Part shown: in pieces, positions 1-5,693 of the stretch
Position numbering within the stretch: position 1 is the first letter of the stretch
Layout: each line of letters begins with the position of its first letter
Assembly: GCA_026398545.1 (NCBI GenBank)
Contig: JAPLSR010000263.1
Location: forward strand, 1 to 5,871
Source of the DNA: Candidatus Sumerlaeota bacterium
GTDB lineage: Bacteria > Sumerlaeota > Sumerlaeia > MWCT01
Direction: 5' to 3'
DNA length: 5,871 nucleotides
Position numbers and translations under genes: made by a program
The notes under the pieces: generated by a model
Told to the model about the DNA's origin: nothing
Seen by the model: the letters and a program-made list of their open reading frames with translations, nothing else
Databases searched by the model: none

Positions 1-2
1 GA

Positions 3-428
3 AAAGCTGAATATATGGACCGGTTTAGACCTCCTTGCCCCGTTGACGTTAGAAAAGTTCTTAACGATGTGGTGCAATCCGAATCGGAAGTAGATCAGAA
101 ATATTATTTTAGTGAGAAGGCGCTTGAAGGCCTGCGTAAGGCTAACAAAACAATGAACAAAGGACGTGTTCAGGATTTAAGTGAGCCGTGCAACACTGTG
201 GGGGCCCATTTAGCTAAGGTAAGCATAAACAGCACTGACCCTGTTCTTCATGTAAACGATAGATATAGGAGATTCACTCCCCGGGAGGTTGCAAGGATTC
301 AATCATTTCCCGAAGAGTTCAAATTGACAGGTTCCGACGGCACACAATATAGAGCATTGGGGAACGCTATTCCTCCGGTTCTTGCCTGGCATGTTGCAGG
401 CTCTATTATTAATTCACTTCAATCATAG
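3..428 (+). CDS. DNA (cytosine-5-)-methyltransferase, C-terminal part (5' end outside window)
   Basis: This enzyme transfers a methyl group from S-adenosylmethionine to carbon 5 of cytosine in a specific DNA site, usually as part of a restriction-modification or Dcm-like system. The frame is open to the left edge, so the ATG at 15 is probably internal; only about 141 codons are visible. Near the C-terminus, RRFTPREVARIQSFPE matches conserved motif IX and ALGNAIPPVLAWHVA matches motif X of the C5 family. The stretch before them (DLSEPCNTVGAHLAKVS) looks like the end of the target-recognition domain and motif VIII-IX linker. The catalytic PC motif and SAM-binding motif I must lie upstream, outside the window. 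The stop codon is 8 nt before vsr, a classic pairing. Target sequence cannot be deduced. The base composition is AT-richer than the thi genes, which hints at horizontal origin. Family assignment is secure. Confidence 0.93.
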   Translation, partial: KAEYMDRFRPPCPVDVRKVLNDVVQSESEVDQKYYFSEKALEGLRKANKTMNKGRVQDLSEPCNTVGAHLAKVSINSTDPVLHVNDRYRRFTPREVARIQSFPEEFKLTGSDGTQYRALGNAIPPVLAWHVAGSIINSLQS

Positions 429-436
429 GCATTAGA

Positions 437-862
437 ATGGTGGATACTATATCACCAGAACGAAGAAGCTGGAACATGTCGCGCATTCGCGGCTCAAATA
501 CTTCTATTGAGAAATTAGTCCGGAAGGAACTTTTCAGGAAAGGCTTCAGATTCCGTATCAATACTAAGAATTTGCCCGGTAAACCAGATATAGTTTTAAA
601 GAAATATAATGCTGTGATATTTATTAACGGCTGTTTCTGGCACGGTCATATCAAATGTAAAGCCGGAAGGATACCTAAGTCCCGTGTAAATTACTGGAGA
701 GAAAAAATTGATAAAAATATTGAGCGAGATGAAAAAAATTTGAGAAAGCTTCGAAGGATGGGATGGAGAGTTATGACAGTATGGGAGTGCCAGATTAACA
801 ATAATTTAGGCAACATCACTAACAGGATAGAGAAGTTTACATTGAAACATCATGTAAATTAG
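437..862 (+). CDS. vsr: Very short patch repair (Vsr) DNA mismatch endonuclease
   Basis: Vsr nicks DNA 5' of the T in T:G mismatches that arise when 5-methylcytosine deaminates, so it offsets the mutagenic cost of its partner methyltransferase. The 141-aa product aligns along its length with the E. coli Vsr fold. Visible residues include Glu25 in the N-terminal helix (SIEKLVRKEL), Asp51 in LPGKPDIVL (catalytic Asp), and the zinc/active-site segment GCFWHGH with Cys66, His69 and His71. Cys74 and Cys118 in TVWEC complete the likely zinc ligands. One residue appears inserted between His71 and the next Cys compared with E. coli. The product is slightly shorter than the E. coli enzyme (156 aa), mostly at the C-terminus. 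The ATG at 437 follows the methyltransferase stop by 8 nt with only a weak TAGG-like Shine-Dalgarno, so translational coupling is likely. The 3' end overlaps the end of a minus-strand decayed frame by a few bases. Confidence 0.95.
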   Translation: MVDTISPERRSWNMSRIRGSNTSIEKLVRKELFRKGFRFRINTKNLPGKPDIVLKKYNAVIFINGCFWHGHIKCKAGRIPKSRVNYWREKIDKNIERDEKNLRKLRRMGWRVMTVWECQINNNLGNITNRIEKFTLKHHVN

Positions 863-1113
863 CTGTGGCATTTTATATTCTTATTGCCTTCATGAAAGAC
901 AATCGAGTCATTAGCTTTATAAGTTTCAAAAGCATCTTCGCTATCGTATTCAGTTATGTCTTAATCTGATTGTATTACAAGTTTTCCGGAAGGTTCTATC
1001 TTCTGACTTTTACGGGGAGCCAGATTATTTTCAATACCCTGAAATATGTTTGATATTTTCCAAACGTGGCTGTTAATCCGCCTCAGGCGGGCAAAGGACA
1101 AATGATTTGTTTT
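859..1113 (-). pseudogene. Decayed minus-strand coding frame with one internal stop (unrecognised protein)
   Basis: Read on the minus strand, one frame runs from 1113 to a TAA at 859-861, with a single in-frame TAA at 961-963. The part before the stop contains HVWKISNIFQGIENNLAPRK and, a little later, IEPSGKLVIQSD. The part after it contains DITEYDSEDAFETYKANDSI and ends NIKCHS. The residue mix (few rare residues, polar-hydrophobic alternation, acidic stretch) looks like real protein on both sides of the stop, so I infer a gene broken by a nonsense change, or two short pieces of one. No ATG opens it: the frame is closed upstream by a TAA at 1114-1116, and the only candidate there is a TTG at 1099-1101. 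Its first residues overlap repeat B. It converges with vsr, overlapping its stop. I do not recognise the family, and sequencing error at 961-963 is an alternative. Confidence 0.35.
1070..1093. repeat. Repeat B, copy 1 (24 bp, contains a GC-rich palindrome)
   Basis: The 24 bases starting CTGTTAATCCGCC recur at 5433-5456 with one difference (C at 1082, T at 5445). The centre, CCGCCTCAGGCGG, is a perfect palindrome around one base and could form a short GC hairpin in RNA or act as a protein site. No T-run follows on either strand, so it is not a standard terminator. Two copies 4.3 kb apart in unrelated intergenic settings suggest a dispersed repeat. Confidence 0.75.
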
Positions 1114-1207
1114 TTATATATTCCCCTCTGTTTTCCCCGTGGTTAATCCTCCAGAAATTGACCGAACCCTTCTTCATGCTCGTGACCTGGAACTCTTTGT
1201 TTTCCAT
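1073..1207 (-). CDS. Possible 44-aa small ORF inside a repeat-like element
   Basis: An ATG-to-TAA frame on the minus strand encodes 44 residues, beginning MENKEFQVTSMKKGSVNFWR and ending SFVLCPPEAD. The last eight codons coincide with repeat B. At the second copy of that repeat (5433-5456) the same minus-strand frame again reads CPPEAD followed by TAA. There is no convincing Shine-Dalgarno; the bases before the ATG are AT-rich. Another minus-strand frame (1174-1320, 48 codons, starting MIIVHFLF and ending SSRSRA) overlaps it upstream. Either could be an accidental reading of a non-coding repeat rather than a gene. I know of no function. It is listed because it is the longest ATG-initiated frame in this otherwise gene-free stretch with a non-random look. 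Confidence 0.25.
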   Translation of the reverse strand: MENKEFQVTSMKKGSVNFWRINHGENRGEYIKNKSFVLCPPEAD

Positions 1208-1279
1208 ATTTCACACATCTTTTTATATCGGGCAAAACGCTCGATAACACAATAGTGCTCCGGGGTTTTCAAAAAACAA

Positions 1280-1338
1280 TAGTTCACAGATTGACAAAAC
1301 AGAAAATGGACGATAATCATGTATTATGTTTAGTTCAT
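1280..1338 (+). repeat. Repeat A, copy 1 (59 bp, promoter-like)
   Basis: This 59-bp unit aligns with 3238-3298: 53 of 61 columns are identical, with one 2-nt gap in the A-run. The first 20 bases are identical in both copies. The unit begins TAGTTCACAGATTGACAAAA and ends GTTCAT; in this copy TAGTTCA recurs at both ends (1280-1286 and 1331-1337). It ends 28 nt before the start codon of the membrane protein gene. With its partner it brackets that gene in direct orientation. Confidence 0.8.
1291..1317 (+). promoter_or_regulatory. Candidate sigma70-type promoter within repeat A copy 1
   Basis: A perfect -35 hexamer TTGACA (1291-1296) is followed, after a short 15-bp spacer, by GATAAT (1312-1317). 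TATTAT at 1322-1327 is a second -10-like hexamer but lies too far away (25 bp) to pair with this -35. Transcription would start near 1324 and give a leader of about 43 nt before the ATG at 1367. The sub-optimal spacer lowers confidence, and the motif lies in a repeat that may have been shaped by other forces. Confidence 0.4.
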
Positions 1339-1366
1339 CATAAGTATCGTAAGGGAATAATTACAA

Positions 1367-3184
1367 ATGGTTCTTAATGAGAAGTCATCGTTGCTTCGGC
1401 TTGAGGAATGGCTTAGCCGGAAAAGTGGTCTAATAGGCATGATTGTCCTGCTGGGGTCTTTTCTATTATTCTGTTCCACAAATACAAATCTCAATGGTGG
1501 TGACACGCGAGGCACCACTGACCTTGCCTGGTGGGTGGCAGAGGGACATCCACCCAGACTTAACGGGCATCCCTTTTACAGTGGGGATGGACCCTGGGGC
1601 TACTGGGCGGTGAAAAAGGATAATGGTGTGATAGCAACCGTGTATCCGCCGGGAAATCTCCTGTTCGGGGCAACCGGTTTCTATCTTTTTCGCATACTGG
1701 GAATACCTGTCAGGGTGAGTGAGGATGGGATTTATGGCAAATTTATTGCCTCGGCAATGATAACCCTCACCTGCTGGTGCCTCTGGAGAGTGCTCGCGAT
1801 GACTGCTGGTCATCTCTGTGCTCTTTTGTGCGCCCTTTTTATTGCAACGGCTTCCCCATATTATTCCTCTCTTTCTCAGGCATTATGGAGTCAAACGGGT
1901 GGTGTTCTGTGCCAGGCGCTTTCCTCCCTGTTTTATATCAAGGCATCACTGGTGAGCAAGAAGGCTTCTGGCAAACTAAATGACCTATGGCTTCTTCCGG
2001 CTGGATTTTTTGCAGTCTGGGGCATTTTCTCCCGACCACAGTTTTTTATATGGGCATTATTATTTTTCATTTTTATCGCCTTTGAGCATCATAAGGGGGT
2101 ATGGAAGGCATTGGCAGGAGGTCTTATTGCACTGGGTCCAGGGCTTCTTCTCCACTATTACTCAACCGGTAGTTTACTTGGTAATTATATCGGCAAGCAG
2201 ACTGGATTCGGCATAACAATGAATCCATTGGACTGCCTCTCTCACGCGAGCGGTCTTTTGTTTTCCTTCACACGGGGAATCTTTTTATATTGCCCCTGGA
2301 CCCTCTTAATCGTGGGAGGGCTTATCAGGCTTGGCGTCAAGAACCAATGGAAAAACCGCTGGCTGCTCCTGCACGCCTTGAACATACTTGGAATCTTCGG
2401 GTTGATTGTGCTTTTCAAAGGATGGTATGGTGGAACGGATTTTGGCCCACGCCTTCTATCCGACGCCCTCTGGAGCGGATTAATTGTGGCGGCGCCGCTC
2501 ATTGTTCTACTTTGCCGGAACATGACCGGGCTTCTCCTCATCCTTATTCTATGGTTCCCCGGGGCATACATCCATCGGAATATGATGCTGAATCCGAGCG
2601 CCATGTGGGACAGCTTTATCCCTGCCAACAAGTGGCACAGTTCATATTATGATTGGAGGTTAAGCGCATTTCGCTATTACCTCCTCAAGGGAAGGACATT
2701 GCGCGACCTGCAGGACATCGCCCTGGAACCGACAATGATGAGCAACAAAATCAGGGCGGATGACTCAACTGCTGAAAAATTTCTGGAGTCCGGCATCAAA
2801 ATTGATAGAGGGGAAAAATGCTTTATCCTTCTGGGGCGGACAGCCTCATTTCTGTTTCACCTGCCGGAAAACCTGGAAAACATGGACCTCTGGATGGTCC
2901 TTGATATCGAACCCCCCTATCAGGGGGGATTTTCCCGTCGCCTTTCTGTGCGGCTCAACGGCAGGACAATCGGGAATTTTTCATTTGTCGCAAAACTGGA
3001 ATCCCCCACTATAAGGGTGCGCGTGCCGGCGGAGATGTTCGAAAAAACCGCCTCCAACCGGCTGGTCATTGCAGAACCCTCACCTCCTCAGCACAATCAC
3101 GGCAATGAGGTGCTGACACTGAAATCAATAACCTTTATCCCCGAATCTTCTGACTGGAAAACGGGATCTGAGCCTGTCAAGTAA
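1367..3184 (+). CDS. Polytopic membrane protein, GT-C-type glycosyltransferase-like
   Basis: The 605-aa product appears to be an inner-membrane protein with about ten to twelve hydrophobic segments between residues 20 and 412. A soluble C-terminal region of about 110 residues follows (from about 484), rich in beta-type alternation. Known GT-C enzymes move sugars from polyprenyl-phosphate carriers on the periplasmic side; function here is inferred, not shown. Supporting motifs are GGDTRGT (residues 44-50), with an Asp just after the first membrane segment as in the GT-C catalytic loop; YPPG (93-96); GLLFSFTRGIFLYCPW (296-311); and WYGGTDFGPR (363-372), which resembles the W-GG-x-GPR pattern of bacterial polytopic mannosyl/arabinosyl-like transferases. 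The C-terminal part (LSVRLNGRTIGNF, 536-548) resembles a carbohydrate-binding beta-sandwich. The ATG at 1367 has AAGGGA 10 nt upstream. No glycan operon surrounds it. Acceptor and donor are unknown. Confidence 0.75.
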   Translation: MVLNEKSSLLRLEEWLSRKSGLIGMIVLLGSFLLFCSTNTNLNGGDTRGTTDLAWWVAEGHPPRLNGHPFYSGDGPWGYWAVKKDNGVIATVYPPGNLLFGATGFYLFRILGIPVRVSEDGIYGKFIASAMITLTCWCLWRVLAMTAGHLCALLCALFIATASPYYSSLSQALWSQTGGVLCQALSSLFYIKASLVSKKASGKLNDLWLLPAGFFAVWGIFSRPQFFIWALLFFIFIAFEHHKGVWKALAGGLIALGPGLLLHYYSTGSLLGNYIGKQTGFGITMNPLDCLSHASGLLFSFTRGIFLYCPWTLLIVGGLIRLGVKNQWKNRWLLLHALNILGIFGLIVLFKGWYGGTDFGPRLLSDALWSGLIVAAPLIVLLCRNMTGLLLILILWFPGAYIHRNMMLNPSAMWDSFIPANKWHSSYYDWRLSAFRYYLLKGRTLRDLQDIALEPTMMSNKIRADDSTAEKFLESGIKIDRGEKCFILLGRTASFLFHLPENLENMDLWMVLDIEPPYQGGFSRRLSVRLNGRTIGNFSFVAKLESPTIRVRVPAEMFEKTASNRLVIAEPSPPQHNHGNEVLTLKSITFIPESSDWKTGSEPVK

Positions 3185-3237
3185 TCCGATGGATAAGGTC
3201 ATATTATTTATCTCCATTAAAAATTCCGAAGTCTACT

Positions 3238-3298
3238 TAGTTCACAGATTGACAAAAAAAAGAAAATGGAAGATAATTATATATAATGTTTTGTTCAT
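3238..3298 (+). repeat. Repeat A, copy 2 (61 bp, promoter-like)
   Basis: This is the second copy of the unit at 1280-1338, in the same orientation, 53 nt after the stop of the membrane protein gene. It is 2 nt longer in the A-tract after TTGAC and differs at six other positions. Similarity stops sharply after GTTCAT on the right and before TAGTTCA on the left, which marks the ends of the shared unit. Confidence 0.8.
3249..3277 (+). promoter_or_regulatory. Candidate sigma70-type promoter within repeat A copy 2
   Basis: TTGACA (3249-3254) and GATAAT (3272-3277) are separated by exactly 17 bp, the ideal spacing. A perfect TATAAT lies a few bases further on (3282-3287) but is 27 bp from this -35. 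This is the best-looking promoter in the window and points towards thiGH, with a leader of about 220 nt if transcription starts near 3284. The 2-nt insertion relative to copy 1 is what brings the spacer to 17. Confidence 0.5.
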
Positions 3299-3321
3299 TC
3301 GGAATGTATTAAGACTCTTGA

Positions 3322-3498
3322 CTGTCCATAGGAGGATATGGTCACAAAGAAGATGTATTTATAACGGCAGACGGGAAGATATTTGTGAATCTCTTCAGGA
3401 GCGAGAGCGGACATATTGCATTTGGAAAAAATTTAATTCGACTCTTGCAAAAGACAAATTACCTATGGGATGGACATCTCAGGATTACAAAGGAATGA
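3322..3498 (+). pseudogene. Start-less coding remnant upstream of thiG
   Basis: The + frame between a TGA at 3319-3321 and a TGA at 3496-3498 reads as plausible protein: GGYGHKEDVFITADGKIFVN, then HIAFGKNLIRLLQKTNYLWD and HLRITKE at the end. It has no ATG. The AGGAGG at 3330-3335 encodes part of the frame and is followed by no in-frame start at usable distance; the ATG at 3338 opens only an 8-codon peptide in another frame. A GTG at 3385 could start a 37-aa product. The EDVFITADGK stretch faintly recalls the C-terminal part of PIN-type nucleases, but it is far too short to assign. It ends 7 nt before the thiG GTG, so it may be a truncated gene or a small upstream cistron. I favour a remnant left by the insertion or deletion that placed repeat A here. 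Confidence 0.3.
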
Positions 3499-3505
3499 TT
3501 CAAGG

Positions 3506-4297
3506 GTGAACAAGCCCGGGAAAAAACTTATTATTGCCGGCGTGGAATTTCATTCGCGTCTTTTCGTAGGGACAGGGAAATTTTCCTCGCCTATAGTGAT
3601 GGCGGCGGCGCTGGCAGCCTCAGAGGCGGAGATTGTGACGGTGGCGCTTCGGCGCGTTGACCTGAATAATCTCACCGATGCCATGCTTTCCGCGCTTGAT
3701 TTCAAGAGGTATCGTCTACTGCCAAACACCTCGGGCGCGCGGACAGCGGAAGAGGCGGTGCGAGTGGCAAAAATGGCGCGCGTCGTGGCAAAGACCTCTT
3801 GGATAAAGCTGGAGGTAACGCCCGAACCGCATTATCTCCTTCCCGACCCGATAGAGACTCTTAAAGCGGCTGAGGAACTGGTGAAACTGGGTTTCACCGT
3901 TCTCCCTTACATCAATGCCGACCCAATTCTGGCGCGGCGCCTTGAGGAGGTTGGCTGTGCAACGGTGATGCCACTTGCAGCGCCCATTGGTTCCACCAGG
4001 GGACTGAAAACATATGACCAGCTTGCCATAATTATTGAACAGGCAGGCGTGCCTGTTGTTGTGGATGCCGGGCTGGGTATGCCCTCCCATGCCGCAGAGG
4101 CGATTGAGATGGGGGCTGACGCCGTTCTCGTGAACACTGCCATTGCCATTGCGGATGACCCTGTTGCCATGGCGGAGGCGTTTAAACTTGCCGTGCAGGC
4201 AGCGGAGAAGGCTCGCATGGCTGGACCCGCAGGTGAAAGCCGTCTGGCGCGACCCTCCAGCCCGCTGACAGGCTTTTTGCCCGAGGATGGTTCATGA
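3506..4297 (+). CDS. thiG: Thiazole synthase ThiG
   Basis: ThiG is a cytosolic TIM-barrel enzyme. It condenses 1-deoxy-D-xylulose 5-phosphate, dehydroglycine and the sulfur of ThiS thiocarboxylate into the thiazole phosphate precursor of thiamine. Landmarks in order are FHSRLFVGTGKF near the N-terminus, VALRRVDL, LLPNTSGARTAEEAVR, WIKLEV with the Schiff-base lysine (residue 101 from the GTG), LLPDPIETLKAAEEL, VLPYINADP, the phosphate-binding MPLAAPIGS, VVDAGLGMPSHAAEAIEMGA, VLVNTAIA and the C-terminal SSPLTGFL. I chose GTG at 3506 (263 aa) because AAAGGA lies 11 nt upstream and the family normally begins just before the first beta-strand. The ATG at 3470 (275 aa) has no Shine-Dalgarno and adds 12 unusual residues. 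The stop overlaps the thiH start as ATGA, so the two genes are translationally coupled. The common CR in LLPNTAGCRTAEEA is AR here, not an active-site change. Confidence 0.96.
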   Translation: MNKPGKKLIIAGVEFHSRLFVGTGKFSSPIVMAAALAASEAEIVTVALRRVDLNNLTDAMLSALDFKRYRLLPNTSGARTAEEAVRVAKMARVVAKTSWIKLEVTPEPHYLLPDPIETLKAAEELVKLGFTVLPYINADPILARRLEEVGCATVMPLAAPIGSTRGLKTYDQLAIIIEQAGVPVVVDAGLGMPSHAAEAIEMGADAVLVNTAIAIADDPVAMAEAFKLAVQAAEKARMAGPAGESRLARPSSPLTGFLPEDGS

Positions 4298-5418
4298 GTT
4301 TTGATGATGTTATACAAGAAATAAATCTCACAGAAGTCAGGGAGCGCATCCAGAGCGCCACGGGACGCGACGTGGAGCGCGCCCTTTCAGCGGAGCAGCC
4401 AGGTTTGGAACATGCCCCTGCGCTCTTTTCTGAGGCGGCAGTCCCCTTCCTTGAAGAGATTGCCCGGCGCAGTGCGGCGCTGACAAGGCAGAGATTCGGC
4501 AGGGTTATCTATCTTTACATACCCCTTTACATCTCCAATGAATGTGTCAACAACTGTCCTTACTGCGGCTTTGCAAAAGGGCTGGATGTCAAACGCGTAA
4601 CCCTGACGCCCAACAAGGTCATGCGCGAGGCGGTATTTCTCCACAGTCAGGGATTCCGCCATCTCTTGCTCGTCAGCGGAGAACACCCCGCCCATGTGAG
4701 CATTGATTATCTCCGCAAAATTATCGCCTCCTTAGACACCCTGTTTGATTCCATCTCAATTGAAATTCAACCCATAACACGGGAGGAATACCTCATCCTG
4801 TCGGAGGCTGGCGTGGATGGACTCACGCTCTATCAGGAAACATACGACCCGGAGCTTTACAAATTCTATCACCGCTCCGGACCCAAGAGCCGGTATGACA
4901 TGCGCCTGATGGCAATTGAGGCGGGAGGCGAGGCGGAACTGCGGACTCTGGGCATCGGGGCGCTCCTTGGACTGGGGGACTGGCGATTTGAGGCGGTGAT
5001 GCTTGCCCACCACGGACGCTACCTCATGCGGAGATTCTGGCGGAGTCGGCTTGCGGTCAGTTTTCCCCGCATCCGCACACAATCTGGAGGATTCCAACCA
5101 AAATTCAGCGTGACTGACCGTGACCTGATTCAGATGATATGCGGGATGAGGCTCTTATTCCCCGATGCGGAACTTGTCGTTTCCACAAGAGAGGCGCCAT
5201 CATTGCGCGATAATCTTATCGGACTCGGCATCACCCGCATGAGCGCAGGGAGCCGGACAAGCCCCGGAGGCTATCTCATCCGCACAGAATCTCACGGAGG
5301 GCAATTTGAGGTGGAAGACCGGCGGACCCCGGAGGAGGTCTGCCATGCTATTTGCGCAAAAGGCTTTGAACCCGTATGGAAGGACTTTGACCGGCAGTTC
5401 TGCGTTAAGGATGCATAA
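4294..5418 (+). CDS. thiH: 2-iminoacetate synthase ThiH (radical SAM tyrosine lyase)
   Basis: ThiH uses a [4Fe-4S] cluster and S-adenosylmethionine to split tyrosine into p-cresol and dehydroglycine (2-iminoacetate), which ThiG uses. The 374-aa product has the family length (E. coli 377). The radical-SAM cluster motif is C84-x3-C88-x2-C91 in SNECVNNCPYCGFAKG. Further landmarks are LLLVSGEHP (SAM-binding GE region), IEIQPI, GLTLYQETYDP, YHRSGPKSRYDMR, IGALLGLGDWR, SFPRIRTQSGG, LVVSTREAPSLRD, and SAGSRTSPGGY. The C-terminal tail GGQFEVEDRRTPEEV and PVWKDFD is diagnostic for ThiH over ThiC or NosL-type relatives. Translation starts at the ATG that overlaps the thiG stop. Its presence instead of ThiO implies oxygen-sensitive thiazole synthesis. 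All expected motifs are intact. Confidence 0.97.
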   Translation: MSFDDVIQEINLTEVRERIQSATGRDVERALSAEQPGLEHAPALFSEAAVPFLEEIARRSAALTRQRFGRVIYLYIPLYISNECVNNCPYCGFAKGLDVKRVTLTPNKVMREAVFLHSQGFRHLLLVSGEHPAHVSIDYLRKIIASLDTLFDSISIEIQPITREEYLILSEAGVDGLTLYQETYDPELYKFYHRSGPKSRYDMRLMAIEAGGEAELRTLGIGALLGLGDWRFEAVMLAHHGRYLMRRFWRSRLAVSFPRIRTQSGGFQPKFSVTDRDLIQMICGMRLLFPDAELVVSTREAPSLRDNLIGLGITRMSAGSRTSPGGYLIRTESHGGQFEVEDRRTPEEVCHAICAKGFEPVWKDFDRQFCVKDA

Positions 5419-5432
5419 TATAAGCGTAGAAC

Positions 5433-5456
5433 CTGTTAATCCGCTTCAGGCGGGCA
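5433..5456. repeat. Repeat B, copy 2 (24 bp) in the thiH-thiS convergent gap
   Basis: This copy matches 1070-1093 at 23 of 24 bases. The one change (T at 5445) breaks the perfect palindrome of copy 1 into CCGCTTCAGGCGG, which can still pair with one G-U wobble. It begins 15 nt after the thiH stop. On the minus strand it again reads CPPEAD followed by TAA, as at copy 1. Confidence 0.75.
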
Positions 5457-5483
5457 GTTGCGTTATTTAATTCACCTGAGGCG
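5442..5483. other. Dyad between convergent thiH and thiS; possible shared 3'-end structure
   Basis: CGCTTCAGG (5442-5450) can pair with CCTGAGGCG (5475-5483): nine pairs, one of them G-U, around a 24-nt loop. It sits in the 74-nt gap between two converging genes, where a bidirectional terminator is expected. No U-run follows on either strand and the loop is long, so a role in termination is uncertain; RNA 3'-end protection is equally possible. Confidence 0.25.
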
Positions 5484-5492
5484 CATTCCCCC

Positions 5493-5693
5493 TCATCCAC
5501 CGCCAACGAAGTGGACAATCTCCAGTTGGTCTTCTGGACGGAGGATGGTCTGCGTAAGCGCCTGGTCTTCCAGAATCTCGCCATTGTGTTCCACAGCCAC
5601 ATGCTGAGCGTCAATCTTCAGATGGTTCATGAGTTGAATAATGGAAAGACCCTCCGGGACATCCTTTATCTCACCATTCACACGTATTTTCAT
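5493..5693 (-). CDS. thiS: Sulfur carrier protein ThiS
   Basis: ThiS is a 66-aa ubiquitin-like (beta-grasp) protein that carries sulfur as a C-terminal thiocarboxylate to ThiG. It begins MKIRVNGEIKDVPEG, has the central HVAVEHNGEIL typical of the family, and ends EIVHFVGGG, with the C-terminal Gly-Gly that ThiF adenylates. The length equals that of E. coli ThiS. ATG at 5693 is preferred over the GTG immediately upstream (5696) because AGGAGGAGG ends 6 nt before the ATG but only 3 nt before the GTG. It lies on the opposite strand from thiG and thiH and is transcribed with the preceding thiF-like gene, which it overlaps by 23 nt. Confidence is high because of the length, the tail and the neighbours. 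Confidence 0.95.
   Translation of the reverse strand: MKIRVNGEIKDVPEGLSIIQLMNHLKIDAQHVAVEHNGEILEDQALTQTILRPEDQLEIVHFVGGG

Noticed and set aside
1070..1338. Terminal inverted repeats or a transposase for the repeat element
   Set aside because: The two edges do not match as inverted repeats and no DDE, Y1 or serine-recombinase motifs appear in any frame here.
2242..2631. 129-codon minus-strand frame inside the membrane protein gene
   Set aside because: It is antisense to a well-supported membrane protein, and its composition (many Arg, Pro, Met) is what reverse reading of hydrophobic codons gives.
3186..3215. GGATAA...TTATCTCC dyad after the membrane protein stop as a terminator
   Set aside because: The stem is short, AT-rich and interrupted by a bulge, and no T-run follows; it is not convincing.
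3470..3505. ATG at 3470 as the thiG start
   Set aside because: No ribosome binding site precedes it and it adds 12 residues absent from the family. The GTG at 3506 has AAAGGA at usable distance.
3185..3505. TPP riboswitch upstream of thiG
   Set aside because: The conserved CUGAGA box and the ACCUGAUCUGGAUAAUGCCAGC-type segment are not visible. The 5' end of the opposing thiF unit is outside the window, so a riboswitch there cannot be judged.
3189..3509. 106-codon + frame across the gap between the membrane protein gene and thiG
   Set aside because: It runs through repeat A and is rich in Arg, Lys, Trp and Cys in a non-protein-like mix. It has no Shine-Dalgarno and would overlap the thiG start; another frame (3322-3498) looks more like real coding.
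3907..4317. 136-codon minus-strand frame opposite thiG and the thiH start
   Set aside because: This is an Ala/Ser/Pro-rich antisense shadow of GC-rich thiG with no family resemblance and no ribosome binding site.
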